DNA of 34,856 bases from Candidatus Pacearchaeota archaeon (GCA_026395795.1 JAPLYB010000035.1:1-34856); one strand, 5' to 3'. Positions 1 through 8,357 are shown, numbered from the stretch's first letter. The notes: generated by a model not told the origin, from the sequence alone. Numbers and translations: made by a program.

Positions 1-141
1 ATATAATCACAATCTTTCACAAGCTTTTGAAAAACGAAGAAATTGATAAATGGGTGAAATGGTTCAATGAAGAGAGATTTAACAACGGAATTAAAGATTT
101 TCCTGCAAATCTTTATGTTAAGTATTAAGGTTTACTTAACA
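1..141 (+). mobile_element. IS 3' end, left contig terminus (copy 1 of terminal inverted repeat)
   Basis: Bases 1-141 are an exact reverse complement of 34716-34856, and the match stops at 142. The segment holds the last codons and stop of a probable transposase, then a short tail ending GGTTTACTTAACA, which is probably the outer end of the insertion sequence because flanking sequence diverges directly after it. Both copies point their transposase 3' ends into the window. The exact 141-base length equals the largest default k-mer of the MEGAHIT assembler, so the contig probably breaks at a multicopy IS. The family cannot be named from this fragment. Confidence 0.75.
3..128 (+). CDS. Probable transposase, C-terminal fragment (5' end outside window)
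   Basis: An open frame enters from the left edge and ends in TAA at 126-128, giving 41 residues. The sequence is rich in Trp, Lys and Glu (…DKWVKWFNEERF…) and ends NLYVKY. This resembles the tails of archaeal DDE-type transposases, but no catalytic residue lies in the visible part. The same 41 codons recur at the other end of the window on the opposite strand, which supports a multicopy mobile gene. Transposase is an inference from the repeat context and residue style. Confidence 0.5.
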   Translation: MITIFHKLLKNEEIDKWVKWFNEERFNNGIKDFPANLYVKY

Positions 142-193
142 GTTTAACTACCATATAGTTACATGATAAACCAAAAATAAAAAAGAATTTTAT

Positions 194-1618
194 CTAAGCT
201 TCTGTCCAAGTTGCATTTCTTTGAGCAATGATTTGATAAGCTTCTCCAGGATTAATAAGGAAATCTGCTTCTCCACCCAACATAATATACTGACAAGTTT
301 CCTTGCTATATTCAACACTTTGTGTTAAAGGATTCCACCAAGATAATCTTTGAGTTTGGTCTAAAATAAGGTTTCCTCCACTATCAGTTATATTGCATAA
401 ATTACTTGCATTTGTCATATTAGTATCCAAAGTTAAGGAAACATAATTATAATTAAAATCACCACTTTTTTTGAAACCAAAAGTAACCGCACTCGGAACC
501 TCCCCTGCATAAGACAGCGTGACGTTAGAACCCGGCGTCGCTCCACTTACAGAAGTAAAATAAGGTTTTCCTCTGTCTAAGTTAAATGAACCAATAACAA
601 TCGGTGCTCCTCCCCCTTGTATGCCTTCTGCAGAACCATAATATTTTTGGTCACTAGAATTCCATCTTGAAACATAATCTATTCCAGCAAGGTTTAATAA
701 ATCTCCAGATGTATCAATCCCTTCTTCATTTCCAATAAAATCTAAGTCAGTAAACCAATTTATACTGGTATTCTCTGCTGTGGCTATAAGCTCCTGTTCA
801 AAAATAACCGAATCATCACTCCCCATTTCATAATAAACAGAATAGTTTCCTAATTCACAAAAAGAAGGAGCAGATGCATTTCCTATTCGATACACAAGAC
901 AGCCAGACTCAGTGCAATTTGTCCATAGCTCCTCTAGATAAGTACAATTAGTTGTATACCATCCTTCTGATCCAGTTCCTATAAAGCAGCAATATGGGGG
1001 TTCTATTGTAAAATACTCATCTATAGGTGTAGTAGTATAATTAAAAGGATAACCTTCTGGACAACTTATCACATCTTTTAAATCAGTAACTGGATTAGTA
1101 CAAAAATCAATCCATGATCCGGGTCCTTCAATGTGTGAAAGGTTAGTAGGAATACATTGTGGTTTGCAATCTCCCAGTATTGGAATTACTCCTTTTTGTT
1201 TTCCATGTTTTATATCTAAAGTAAAATTCAAAAAAGCAAATAGTGGCGAATCGCCTGAAATGATGGTGTATTGTTGCCCGTTAGGTATCTCTACTGGAAT
1301 TATCGTGCCATTAGGTTGCCTTATACTAAAATTTGTTCTTAAAATTTGTGCTTTCCAATCTGGATTATTCTGTACAAGAGACCAGCTTACATTATAGTTG
1401 CCATCACTTATTTTTTCAAATGATGTATTTATTTCAGGATAACTAGGATATTCTTCAGGAGTTTCCCCTTCTCCAAATATTGGTTTCCCACTAATACCAA
1501 AAAATTTTAAAACAGGATTCAATATCCCCCCTTCCATAAAAATTAAAACTGAAACTAGCCCCAATAGCAATACAAGAACAATTACAACTGTTAAACTTTT
1601 TGAAAATCCCTTCTTCAT
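194..1618 (-). CDS. Membrane-anchored extracellular protein, unknown function
   Basis: Not recognised as a named family. The 474-aa protein starts MKKGFSKSLTVVIVLVLLLG, a short basic stretch and a hydrophobic segment (about residues 8-28). The KKG before the hydrophobic run could be a class III (pilin-like) signal site, or the segment may be a plain anchor. The rest looks exported: many Asn-X-Ser/Thr sequons and about a dozen cysteines, several in pairs near residues 150-240. The C-terminal 100 residues look like a beta-sandwich ending in a W…NPGEAYQI pattern seen in surface proteins. Its ATG overlaps the TGA of the upstream gene by 4 bp (ATGA), so the two are co-transcribed and probably work together at the cell surface. 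Confidence 0.8.
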   Translation of the reverse strand: MKKGFSKSLTVVIVLVLLLGLVSVLIFMEGGILNPVLKFFGISGKPIFGEGETPEEYPSYPEINTSFEKISDGNYNVSWSLVQNNPDWKAQILRTNFSIRQPNGTIIPVEIPNGQQYTIISGDSPLFAFLNFTLDIKHGKQKGVIPILGDCKPQCIPTNLSHIEGPGSWIDFCTNPVTDLKDVISCPEGYPFNYTTTPIDEYFTIEPPYCCFIGTGSEGWYTTNCTYLEELWTNCTESGCLVYRIGNASAPSFCELGNYSVYYEMGSDDSVIFEQELIATAENTSINWFTDLDFIGNEEGIDTSGDLLNLAGIDYVSRWNSSDQKYYGSAEGIQGGGAPIVIGSFNLDRGKPYFTSVSGATPGSNVTLSYAGEVPSAVTFGFKKSGDFNYNYVSLTLDTNMTNASNLCNITDSGGNLILDQTQRLSWWNPLTQSVEYSKETCQYIMLGGEADFLINPGEAYQIIAQRNATWTEA

Positions 1619-2118
1619 TTTTCTTTTAAATTCTTTTCATTTTTAAATTCTTGCTTTCTTTTTAAAAGACAGATTATAAATATAATTAATAAAATAATTA
1701 TTAGAATAGTTAGTATAATGGTAACAAAGTTAATTCCAGAAGAACTTAATTGAACACTAGGCACTTGATCACTCCCATTTGATGTTAGAGCAATAGAAGC
1801 GCTTACATTATGACCCCCTTTAACAATATTGATATAAGCAACATCACCAACTTGCCATTCTGTACCACAATTTCCAATATCTTGAGCATACCAATTAGGC
1901 AGTCTAGAATTGCCACTTGTTCCAATAGTATCTGTCAAATTGCAATAATTATCTGTTCCCCTAAAAACCATGATAGTGACAATGGCCCCCTTTACAGATG
2001 TTCCGTCTTCGGCATTTTGAACATAACCTAGAATCCCATGTTGTAAACTAGCAGAAACAATTGGTAAAGTTAGTATTAATGCAAATAAAGCCAAAAAACA
2101 CGTCTTTTTGATTGCCAT
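1615..2118 (-). CDS. Secreted, C-terminally anchored Ig-like protein, unknown function
   Basis: The 167-aa protein has a Sec signal peptide (basic MAIKK, hydrophobic residues 7-22, cleavage near VSA-S). A beta-rich domain follows that resembles carboxypeptidase-regulatory-like folds (HGILGYVQNAEDGTSVKGA…). A transmembrane helix lies at about 129-151, with a Lys/Glu-rich cytoplasmic tail. It contains two paired-looking cysteines and several glycosylation sequons. The topology is outside domain, one helix, short inside tail. It is the first gene of a two-gene unit with the 474-aa protein downstream (4-bp overlap). The partner and role are unknown. Confidence 0.8.
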   Translation of the reverse strand: MAIKKTCFLALFALILTLPIVSASLQHGILGYVQNAEDGTSVKGAIVTIMVFRGTDNYCNLTDTIGTSGNSRLPNWYAQDIGNCGTEWQVGDVAYINIVKGGHNVSASIALTSNGSDQVPSVQLSSSGINFVTIILTILIIILLIIFIICLLKRKQEFKNEKNLKEK

Positions 2119-2465
2119 CTTTTTGATGTTTTATTTAAAACAACCATCTTTTTAAATCTTTTTAAAAAATAAACTTTTTTAAATCTTTTAAATTTAAAAA
2201 CTTAATTAAGAGAATACATGCCCCTCATCATCCAGCCAATTTCATATTTAATCTAAAACGCTTTTATCTTGATTAATACAAGTTAATTCGTTCATGATTC
2301 ATTAAGATCTAATGTCTCCTTCTCTATCATAGGTTATTGAATAGAACAACATCAAATTTCATTGTGCTAAAAACAGACATCTTCTTTTTCGGCATCCCAA
2401 AAATGCGTAGCATTTTTCATGATTTTAAGATTTTATCTACCACCAACAAGTGACTAATAGGAAAG
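2119..2465. other. Intergenic region with divergent promoters and one hairpin element
   Basis: No convincing gene on either strand. It separates two divergent exported-protein genes. It is very AT-rich near 2120-2210, the promoter side of the minus-strand gene. It also holds hairpin element F at 2366-2420, listed separately. Confidence 0.6.
2366..2420. repeat. Multi-hairpin palindromic element F (short member)
   Basis: It starts TGCTAAAAAC, like other members of the family. It contains an imperfect A5/T5 hairpin, a CGGCATCCC linker, then a perfect hairpin AAAAATGC-GTA-GCATTTTT, and ends at CATGA. It is the shortest of six similar elements in the window (see elements A-E). Confidence 0.55.
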
Positions 2466-2473
2466 TTTAAATA
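2466..2473 (+). promoter_or_regulatory. TATA box of the exported T9SS-tail-like protein
   Basis: TTTAAATA is centred about 26 nt upstream of the ATG at 2495. This fits a leaderless archaeal transcript and favours the second in-frame ATG (2495) over the first (2480). Confidence 0.55.
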
Positions 2474-2494
2474 TTTCTTATGTTTCTATTCCTT

Positions 2495-3439
2495 ATGTTA
2501 GAAAAATTAATAAAAACCTTGGTAGTTGCAGCAGGAATTACTTTAGCAAGTTTAGGTTTAGTGGGTAAAGCAAATGCTTCTCCAATTGTAGCATATGTTC
2601 ATCCTCCAAAACTAGGGGCGCAAGTCACTCTCATTCCAGACGATAATTCAGATACTGTTAAAGTAGAAGTTGGGCTAGGTAATTTTTTTTGGTGGGATAC
2701 AGAACTGTTTAATCCAAAATTGAAAAAAGGACAGAGGATTTATATTGCAATCGATAGTGGAGCGATTCATTTTGAAACTTCATATTTGATAGATACAATT
2801 GGCCTTGAAGGTTCAAATTTTCCACAAGATGGGTATCTTTCTCCAAAGACAAACAAAATGTCTTTGTCTGTTCGTGAAATGTTAGGAACTCCTTTAGGAG
2901 TTCCAGATACACCGGGCTGGGCATATTTCTGGATGGGAAAACAACCCTCAAAAAGAGAATCAGTGCAAGTTGGAAAATGGTACCAGGATTCAACATATCA
3001 CAAAGTTTTTGTGGGAATAGAGCCAGACTCTTTAATAGAAGACGGGGACTGGTTTCATTATCTCGTAAAATTCGTTAAAGGCGATACCCCTGACGATACT
3101 ACTTTTCAAAGGCTAGATTCTTTCGAATATAATAAAGAATTTGATGGAAATGCGAGATTAGTAGATACCGTTCATTTAGACACCATCCTCCCAGGTGCAG
3201 TTAAGGAATATCCTGAATATGAAATTCCAATTGGAAACAGAACAAAATCTTTGCAATCAATAGTTTCAAGTCAACAATATATTCAAGATTTAGTCAGGCA
3301 AGGTAACGAACTTTATGATTTATCTGGAAGAAGAGTAGACGGGGATGTGGCAAAAGGAAAAAAACTTAAAAAAGGAATTTATTTTTTAAAAGGAAAAGAT
3401 GAAGAAGAATCTGCAAGAAGATTTTTGCTTATAAGATAA
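2495..3439 (+). CDS. Secreted protein with type IX-like C-terminal sorting motif
   Basis: The open frame begins at 2480, but the TATA spacing points to the ATG at 2495 (MLEKLIKTLVVAAG…). This gives a clean Sec signal peptide with cleavage near ANA-S. The mature part (about 290 aa) is Asp/Trp-rich with no family I recognise. The last 43 residues run ELYDLSGRRVDG…KKGIYFLKG…RRFLLIR. This matches the pattern of bacterial type IX (Por) sorting domains: YDLSGR+V, then GIYFL, then a basic F-L-I-R end. Type IX secretion is not established in archaea, so the tail may be a borrowed domain or one with another anchoring role. No partner gene is adjacent. Confidence 0.8.
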   Translation: MLEKLIKTLVVAAGITLASLGLVGKANASPIVAYVHPPKLGAQVTLIPDDNSDTVKVEVGLGNFFWWDTELFNPKLKKGQRIYIAIDSGAIHFETSYLIDTIGLEGSNFPQDGYLSPKTNKMSLSVREMLGTPLGVPDTPGWAYFWMGKQPSKRESVQVGKWYQDSTYHKVFVGIEPDSLIEDGDWFHYLVKFVKGDTPDDTTFQRLDSFEYNKEFDGNARLVDTVHLDTILPGAVKEYPEYEIPIGNRTKSLQSIVSSQQYIQDLVRQGNELYDLSGRRVDGDVAKGKKLKKGIYFLKGKDEEESARRFLLIR

Positions 3440-3625
3440 TTTTCGTCATATTTAAACACACATTCAAGCTGAACTACATTCTTCTTTCTAATAATACAAT
3501 CAGGGCGTGCAATTCTAATCCATTATCCTAAAAACAAATTCATACCAATATTAAATGCCATAACAACAATATAAAAAAAGTGTAGTGCCTAAATTAAAAG
3601 GAATATTATTCACGGGCAAGTGTAT
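3440..3625. other. Short AT-rich intergenic region
   Basis: I see no gene or clear structured element here. It lies between the ends of two convergent genes and probably contains their terminators. Confidence 0.5.
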
Positions 3626-3784
3626 TTAACTCAACTGAGAATCAATAACTACATTCTGCTGTTTGCTCCATTCTTTATCAGAATGGGTTTTAACATAATT
3701 TGCCCAAAATTTTACAAAATTAAGCCTATCTTGATGATTAATCTCTTTTTCTCTTTCAAGTTCTTTTAAATCAAATTTTTTCAT
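3626..3784 (-). CDS. Small protein paired with nucleotidyltransferase (possible TA partner)
   Basis: This 52-aa frame starts at an ATG overlapping the TGA of the upstream nucleotidyltransferase gene (ATGA, 4 bp), so the two are translationally coupled. The sequence is highly charged and helical: MKKFDLKELEREKEINHQDR, then LNFVKFWANYVKTHSDKEWSKQQ. The pattern, an amphipathic helix followed by W…Y…HSD+EWS+QQ, looks like the small partner found with archaeal AbiEii-like nucleotidyltransferases. It has no signal peptide or metal motif. Overlap, composition and context make it credible. Whether it acts as antitoxin or co-factor is inference. Confidence 0.7.
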   Translation of the reverse strand: MKKFDLKELEREKEINHQDRLNFVKFWANYVKTHSDKEWSKQQNVVIDSQLS

Positions 3785-4359
3785 TGTATCTCTTTAAATT
3801 TATCATTTACTTTTAATAAATCAATAAATCTGATTAACTCCTCTTTATTAATTTTTTCCTTGAATAATTCGTAAATGTGTTTTGCATCTTCTAAATCTTT
3901 TTCAGTTCCAAGGAAGAGTTTGTATGCTATCTGAATTTCTATAGGGGATATGAAGATAATTTTATCTTTGATTATAACTTTTAACTTATTTTTTAAAGAA
4001 TATTCATCTAGATAATTCTTAATTGTCTTAAATTCTACATTTGGCATTGGAACTTTTTTGAAAAACCTCAATGCATGTTCTTTCAAAGAATCAAATGCGT
4101 CTTTAATATTATTTTCATTTAAACATTCAAAACCACCAGAGTTTATCCTACCCCAAATAGATGAAAATTCACTAAAATCCATTTTTGGAACTAGAAGATC
4201 AACATCTTCTGTTGCTCTTGATCTTCCTAATAAAATAGCCACATAGCCAGAAATTATTACGTAATTATCTAACAATTTAACAAAGTCTAAGACAAATTTA
4301 TCTAGCTTGCTTAATTCTCTATCACAAATTATCTCTTTTTTTTCTGGAAAATATTCCAT
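3781..4359 (-). CDS. AbiEii-like nucleotidyltransferase (putative toxin-type NTase)
   Basis: Nucleotidyltransferase fold. The glycine-rich motif at residues 38-54 reads SGYVAILLGRSRATEDVD, with the metal-binding aspartates at 52 and 54 inside the G-x-A…GR.RxTxDxD signature shared by AbiEii/MNT-type enzymes. A second block, IQIAYKLFLGTEKDLEDAKH, matches the helical region of these proteins. At 192 aa it is a complete single-domain form. It overlaps the 52-aa gene downstream by 4 bp, giving a two-gene cassette with the look of a toxin-antitoxin module, between an exported-protein gene and scpA. A likely TATA (TTTTATATT) precedes the ATG. Toxicity and substrate (nucleotide transfer to tRNA or protein) are inferences. 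Confidence 0.8.
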   Translation of the reverse strand: MEYFPEKKEIICDRELSKLDKFVLDFVKLLDNYVIISGYVAILLGRSRATEDVDLLVPKMDFSEFSSIWGRINSGGFECLNENNIKDAFDSLKEHALRFFKKVPMPNVEFKTIKNYLDEYSLKNKLKVIIKDKIIFISPIEIQIAYKLFLGTEKDLEDAKHIYELFKEKINKEELIRFIDLLKVNDKFKEIQ

Positions 4360-4452
4360 ATATCAATTAAACATGAAGAATATAAAAACCTTTGTTTAGA
4401 TTATCGGTTGTATGTCCTTCCTTCAAGAAGATAGCCTTTTATGCTCCGTTTC

Positions 4453-4511
4453 TTTAGCAAAGTTATGAGACCAGAGAAAGTTATAACTTTACAAAATGGC
4501 TCAAAGCTAAA
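4453..4511. repeat. Nested inverted repeat between NTase and scpA
   Basis: The contiguous arm TTTAGCAAAGTTAT (4453-4466) is complemented in two parts: ATAACTTT (4483-4490) and GCTAAA (4506-4511). It lies just past the scpA stop, so on the minus strand it could fold as a 3'-end structure of the scpA transcript. Function unknown. Confidence 0.35.
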
Positions 4512-4522
4512 CGAACAGCAAT

Positions 4523-5467
4523 TTATTCTTTAGTCTCTTCATCAGGCATTTCTCCACCCATAACACCTTCTTTATCTTTCTCTAAATCTTCATTCAGATT
4601 AGAGAGACTGATGTCTTCTGGATCACTTGACCCCTGTCTTTTCATATATATTTCGAGATCTGCAAAAGGAGCTTGCTGCTCAAGCCAGATCTTCTTTTGA
4701 TGGTCAAGATGGATTAAGGACAGAAAAACAGGAATTCTCTCATTTTTATCCTGACTTACAACAATATCGCTGAACGTGATTTTTTGCGTCTTTTTGCTTG
4801 AAAAAAGATTTTTTATCTTTGCGAATATCTCTCTAATCCTTGTTGTTAAGTTAAAAGTAAATCTTGGAAAGACGGCAAAACCAATCTCTCTTCTTAATTT
4901 ACTTGAAGAGAGCGTTCTCTTGATTCTTCTTTGTTCTGTATTAATTGCTTTTTCAAGAGCATTCATTAACTCTGGAAGAGTAAGCTTTCTTGCTCTTGGC
5001 AAAGGCGTTCTAGGTACAAGTATGGGAATTTCGTCTTCATCTAATAGAATCATCTGAGAAGGATTGATTATTTCTGTTCTAAGCTTCTTCTTCGCAAAAA
5101 GTATATCATCTAAATCCCCTATACTCTCGCGCAATATCTCGGACTTAATTCTCAATAGAATAGCAGCAGCAAGCAAGACCTTGCTTGAGATGAAGAATGC
5201 TCCTTCTCCTAACTCTTGCAGTTCCTTAATCTTCTCAACATATTTTTGCGCCAGAACAGCAAGGTCAATATCCCAAGGATTTAGCTGCTCTGTTTTTATC
5301 AAATCGAATATAATCGCCTGCCAGCTAAGTTCTCTAGAAACAAGAAGATCATAAAGCTGTTCTTGTCCAACTTTATTCCCCTTGCCCCCATTTATGCTTA
5401 TCTTAGAGCTATCATTAGAATTATTATGCACCTCCTTCAAAGGAAAACTCTCTTTTTCTTCTCCCAT
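4523..5467 (-). CDS. scpA: Segregation and condensation protein ScpA (kleisin)
   Basis: ScpA is the kleisin subunit that bridges SMC heads and binds ScpB to organise and segregate the chromosome. The N-terminal domain is clear: YDLLVSRELSWQAIIFDLI, the LNPWDIDLAVLAQKYVE block, then the helical FFISSKVLLAAAILLRIKSE (about residues 42-115). A winged-helix C-terminal part is expected near residues 215-275. The 314 aa are longer than the usual 230-260, mainly through a Ser/Asn/Lys-rich N-terminal stretch and an acidic tail. ScpB is encoded separately about 8 kb away on the same strand, so the pair is split in this genome. No SMC gene lies in the window. Confidence 0.9.
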   Translation of the reverse strand: MGEEKESFPLKEVHNNSNDSSKISINGGKGNKVGQEQLYDLLVSRELSWQAIIFDLIKTEQLNPWDIDLAVLAQKYVEKIKELQELGEGAFFISSKVLLAAAILLRIKSEILRESIGDLDDILFAKKKLRTEIINPSQMILLDEDEIPILVPRTPLPRARKLTLPELMNALEKAINTEQRRIKRTLSSSKLRREIGFAVFPRFTFNLTTRIREIFAKIKNLFSSKKTQKITFSDIVVSQDKNERIPVFLSLIHLDHQKKIWLEQQAPFADLEIYMKRQGSSDPEDISLSNLNEDLEKDKEGVMGGEMPDEETKE

Positions 5468-5543
5468 CTTTTAGTTACACTTGGTTAATTTATTAATATT
5501 CCTATGATAGAAAAATTTAAACAAACAATCTCTTTTCTCAAAG

Positions 5544-6071
5544 TTAAAAGTCAAGAGTAATGCTTCTATCTCTCTTTATTCTCTCCCAAATAATTCTAAA
5601 CCAAGGGGTGTATTTCTCTGGATTTTTTGTTATATCCATGTCAAGCATCTCTAATGAAACCCATTTATAATCCGAAACCTCCTCTTTGTTTATCTTTGGT
5701 TTAGAATCACTGTATCCGATGAAAACATGATCAATCTCATTTTCAGTTAGATTGTCAAAACTCACCTTATAATGGAACACAAAAATTTCTTTCAGTTTGC
5801 AAACAAGACCCATTTCTTCTTTTAATCTTCTTTTCGTAGCAGAATCCAAAGATTCATTCGGTCTGGGATGACTGCAGCAGGCGTTGCTCCAGAGCCCCCC
5901 GCAATGATATTTGGATAACGCTCTTTTTTGTAATAGCATCTCGTTCTTAGAATTAAAAACGAGGATAGAAAATGCTCTATGCAAAATCCCTTTTTTATGC
6001 ACCAGCAACTTTTCTCCAACACCTCCTGGTTTATCATGCAAATTGACAAGAATGACCCCTTCTTTATTCAT
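5544..6071 (-). CDS. idi: Isopentenyl-diphosphate delta-isomerase, type I
   Basis: Interconverts IPP and DMAPP, the entry point to archaeal isoprenoid lipids. It is the Nudix-fold type I enzyme: HRAFSILVFN (His31), the NACCSHP motif with the catalytic Cys (65/66), the modified Nudix helix RRLKEEMGL (Glu85/86), and ENEIDHVF with Glu112 and His115. The 175 aa are a normal length. Many archaea use the unrelated FMN-dependent type II enzyme, so a type I copy here is worth noting. It is divergent from an operon containing a prenyl synthase, and the promoters share about 140 bp (a TATA-like ATTAATAAATTTA lies near 6100-6112). Confidence 0.92.
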   Translation of the reverse strand: MNKEGVILVNLHDKPGGVGEKLLVHKKGILHRAFSILVFNSKNEMLLQKRALSKYHCGGLWSNACCSHPRPNESLDSATKRRLKEEMGLVCKLKEIFVFHYKVSFDNLTENEIDHVFIGYSDSKPKINKEEVSDYKWVSLEMLDMDITKNPEKYTPWFRIIWERIKRDRSITLDF

Positions 6072-6211
6072 TTTTGGATTGATGTTGTTTGAATAATCTT
6101 TCTCTATTAATAAATTTATCTCTTAGAGCATCGAGGGTGAGAAAAGTTTATAAGTCGATAGAAGACAAGTATTTTGATTTAGAGACTTCTAAATCACGGG
6201 GATATGCAAAA

Positions 6212-6907
6212 ATGTCTACCAATAAATTTAACTTTGGGAAACTAAAGGGAAAGGTCCAATTTGAAAAGAACCTTGTTTATTGTCGTAGAGGCTTAAATGA
6301 ACTTTCATTGAACATCAATAATGCATGCCCGAATTCATGCGTTTTTTGTATAAGGGACCGAGATGCAGGATGGGGAGTTTCAAACCTGTATTTATTAAAA
6401 GAACCCACTGTAAAAGAAATAACAAATGCATTTGATTCTGAAACTAAGAAGATAAGGGATTCAGGAGTTAAACTAACTAAAGTTAAGATTTGTGGTTATG
6501 GTGAACCAATGCTGCGATTTCATGACCTTTTTCCGATTTTGGCGCATATAAAACACACAAATCCCCGCGCCTTAATCCAGCTCACAACTACCGGCTGGCC
6601 ATTCTTCCGATATTTTTCTAAGGATATCTCAAAAATAAAAGATCTTAAAAATGGGGGTTTAACAGATGTTTATCTCAGTATAAGCACACCAAATAAAGAA
6701 GTTTATAAAAAGATAGTAAGGCCAGGAATTGACAATTATGACCCGCTTGCATTTGATGACACTATTCGTTTTTGCATTGCTGCAAGAGATGTAGGACTTA
6801 AAGTTACACTTGGTTTCATTGATATTGCTGGATTGAAAGAAAAAGATGCAAAAGAATTTGCAGAAAAATTAAACGTTAGTTATAAAATAAGGAAACTTGA
6901 AAAATGA
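6212..6907 (+). CDS. Radical SAM protein (TatD-linked type)
   Basis: The radical SAM cluster motif is CPNSCVFC (CX3CX2C) in NNACPNSCVFCIRDRDAG. KICGYGEPMLR (the GE motif) and LTTTGWP, then VYLSISTPN, follow as in small radical SAM enzymes of the TatD-associated group. The open frame extends upstream to 6089, but that part overlaps the idi promoter. A TATA (GTTTATAA, about 6145-6152) and a GGGGAT ribosome site favour the ATG at 6212 (MSTNKFNFGKLKG). The domain is short (231 aa) with no SPASM extension. It is the first of four tightly packed genes, and its last codons overlap the Nudix gene by 4 bp. The reaction is unknown. Confidence 0.8.
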   Translation: MSTNKFNFGKLKGKVQFEKNLVYCRRGLNELSLNINNACPNSCVFCIRDRDAGWGVSNLYLLKEPTVKEITNAFDSETKKIRDSGVKLTKVKICGYGEPMLRFHDLFPILAHIKHTNPRALIQLTTTGWPFFRYFSKDISKIKDLKNGGLTDVYLSISTPNKEVYKKIVRPGIDNYDPLAFDDTIRFCIAARDVGLKVTLGFIDIAGLKEKDAKEFAEKLNVSYKIRKLEK

Positions 6908-7356
6908 GAACTTACATAAGAGTTGGCGCGATAATGTTTTATAAGGATAAACTTATAACAACGCGAATGCGAAAAGGCGATTCTGTTTATCATGTTTTGC
7001 CTGGTGGGGGTGTTGAAGACAACGAAACAATTTTAGAGGCGATTAAAAGAGAGGTGAAAGAAGAATTAAATCTTAAGATTGTTAATTTAAGATTAGTCTA
7101 TATTAGAGAACTAAACCTTGGGGATAAAGGTAGGGGGATGGAACTTTATTTTTATGTGGATACATACAAAGGAATCCCTAAAAAAGGATTTGATCCTGAA
7201 ATAAAAGACGCGTTATTAGAGGAAATAGATTTTCTTGATTTAGATGAATTAACTAGTCTTGTTTTTCATCCGAAACAACTGATCGGGGTTCTAAAAGAGG
7301 ATAAAGAGGCAAATTTTAATGAAATCAGACATTTAGGGTTACACAATTATCCTTAA
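6904..7356 (+). CDS. Nudix hydrolase
   Basis: Hydrolyses nucleoside-diphosphate-linked compounds, often to clean up or convert activated metabolites. The Nudix box starts at Gly35 (GGVEDNE, then 7 residues, then REVKEELNL) and matches GX5EX7REUXEEXGU, except that the last Gly is Asn56. Substrate cannot be read from the sequence. It overlaps the radical SAM gene by 4 bp and is 1 bp from the prenyl synthase gene, so it belongs to that operon. Its neighbours make an isoprenoid diphosphate or a dNTP plausible substrates (inference). Confidence 0.85.
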   Translation: MRTYIRVGAIMFYKDKLITTRMRKGDSVYHVLPGGGVEDNETILEAIKREVKEELNLKIVNLRLVYIRELNLGDKGRGMELYFYVDTYKGIPKKGFDPEIKDALLEEIDFLDLDELTSLVFHPKQLIGVLKEDKEANFNEIRHLGLHNYP

Positions 7357-7357
7357 A

Positions 7358-8356
7358 ATGGAATACCAAAATTTAGAAAAAGAATACAATAAGATTTTTA
7401 ATGAAAAAGTTTTGCCTTTTATAAACAAAAACATAAAAAAAGATTTTTGTTCTAATCCAGTGTACTATCTTCTAGAAGGACTTCAGATTAATAGGTTTAG
7501 AAGCGCTCTTCCGATTATCCTTGCAAGGGAATATGGAAAGGATGAGGAGAATATGTTAGCCCTCTCTGCATTTTGTGAACTAACATTTACTACAGCAATG
7601 GCGCAAGATGATTATTATGACGGAGATGAAATAAGAGAAGGACTTGTTGCAGTCCATAAACTCTTTGGTTCCAATGAGACTCTGCTCTCTTGCGATTATA
7701 TAAACCACAAATGTATTTCTCTTTTAAGTGACTATTTGCTTAAACATAACATCTCAGATTCTAAACGCAATAGAATCCTCAACATCGCAAATGAAGGGAT
7801 GAAATTATGGTATCTTAGCGTTCTAATGGAACTGAACTCTAAAAAAGATTTATTTTTAGTTGAAGAGGAATATCTAAGACAACTATATCTAAGCAAAACC
7901 ATCCATGGGAGAATGCTCCTTGAATGTACCTTCCTTATGATCCAGGATGAAGAAAAGATTATAGAACTTATCAAAAGATATAGCGAGCATCTTGCTATCG
8001 CAGGACAATTAAAAAATGATATCTATGATTTTACGAAACACCAAAAATACAGGGGATTGTCTGATTTAAGGCAAGGACATATTACCTGGCCGTTGTACAT
8101 CCTAATCAAATCCTTAGATGATTCTGAAAAAGGAGAGTTTTCGAGAAATTTACAAAACAAAAATTATGAAAATCTAATCAATTTATTCAAACAAAAAAAA
8201 GTGATAGAAAAAACACTTGAACTAATCAATTTTCATGTTGAGAAAGCGAAGGAAATCATAAAAGACAACATAGATGACTTTCCCAAGAATGTATCAGAAC
8301 TGTTAAATTTATGGGCCGAAGGAAACAGAAACTTTTCCAAAGAGCCCAAACTATGA
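7358..8356 (+). CDS. Isoprenyl diphosphate synthase (polyprenyl synthetase family)
   Basis: Adds IPP units to an allylic diphosphate, making C15-C25 chains for membrane ether lipids. The first aspartate-rich motif is AQDDYYDGDE (DDxxD at 84-88). The second is weaker, GQLKNDIYDF (NDxxD at 220-224), followed by SDLRQGHITWPLY, matching the KDxxxGKxTxP region. The 332 aa are normal. The altered second Asp motif and absence of the usual FQ before it make it a divergent member, and product length cannot be predicted. It is third in the radical SAM-Nudix-IPPS-kinase operon with 1-bp gaps on both sides, and faces idi. Confidence 0.82.
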   Translation: MEYQNLEKEYNKIFNEKVLPFINKNIKKDFCSNPVYYLLEGLQINRFRSALPIILAREYGKDEENMLALSAFCELTFTTAMAQDDYYDGDEIREGLVAVHKLFGSNETLLSCDYINHKCISLLSDYLLKHNISDSKRNRILNIANEGMKLWYLSVLMELNSKKDLFLVEEEYLRQLYLSKTIHGRMLLECTFLMIQDEEKIIELIKRYSEHLAIAGQLKNDIYDFTKHQKYRGLSDLRQGHITWPLYILIKSLDDSEKGEFSRNLQNKNYENLINLFKQKKVIEKTLELINFHVEKAKEIIKDNIDDFPKNVSELLNLWAEGNRNFSKEPKL

Positions 8357-8357
8357 A

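Noticed and set aside
6089-6211. Longer N-terminus of the radical SAM protein
   Set aside because: The segment overlaps the divergent promoters and precedes a TATA box and ribosome site that point to the ATG at 6212.
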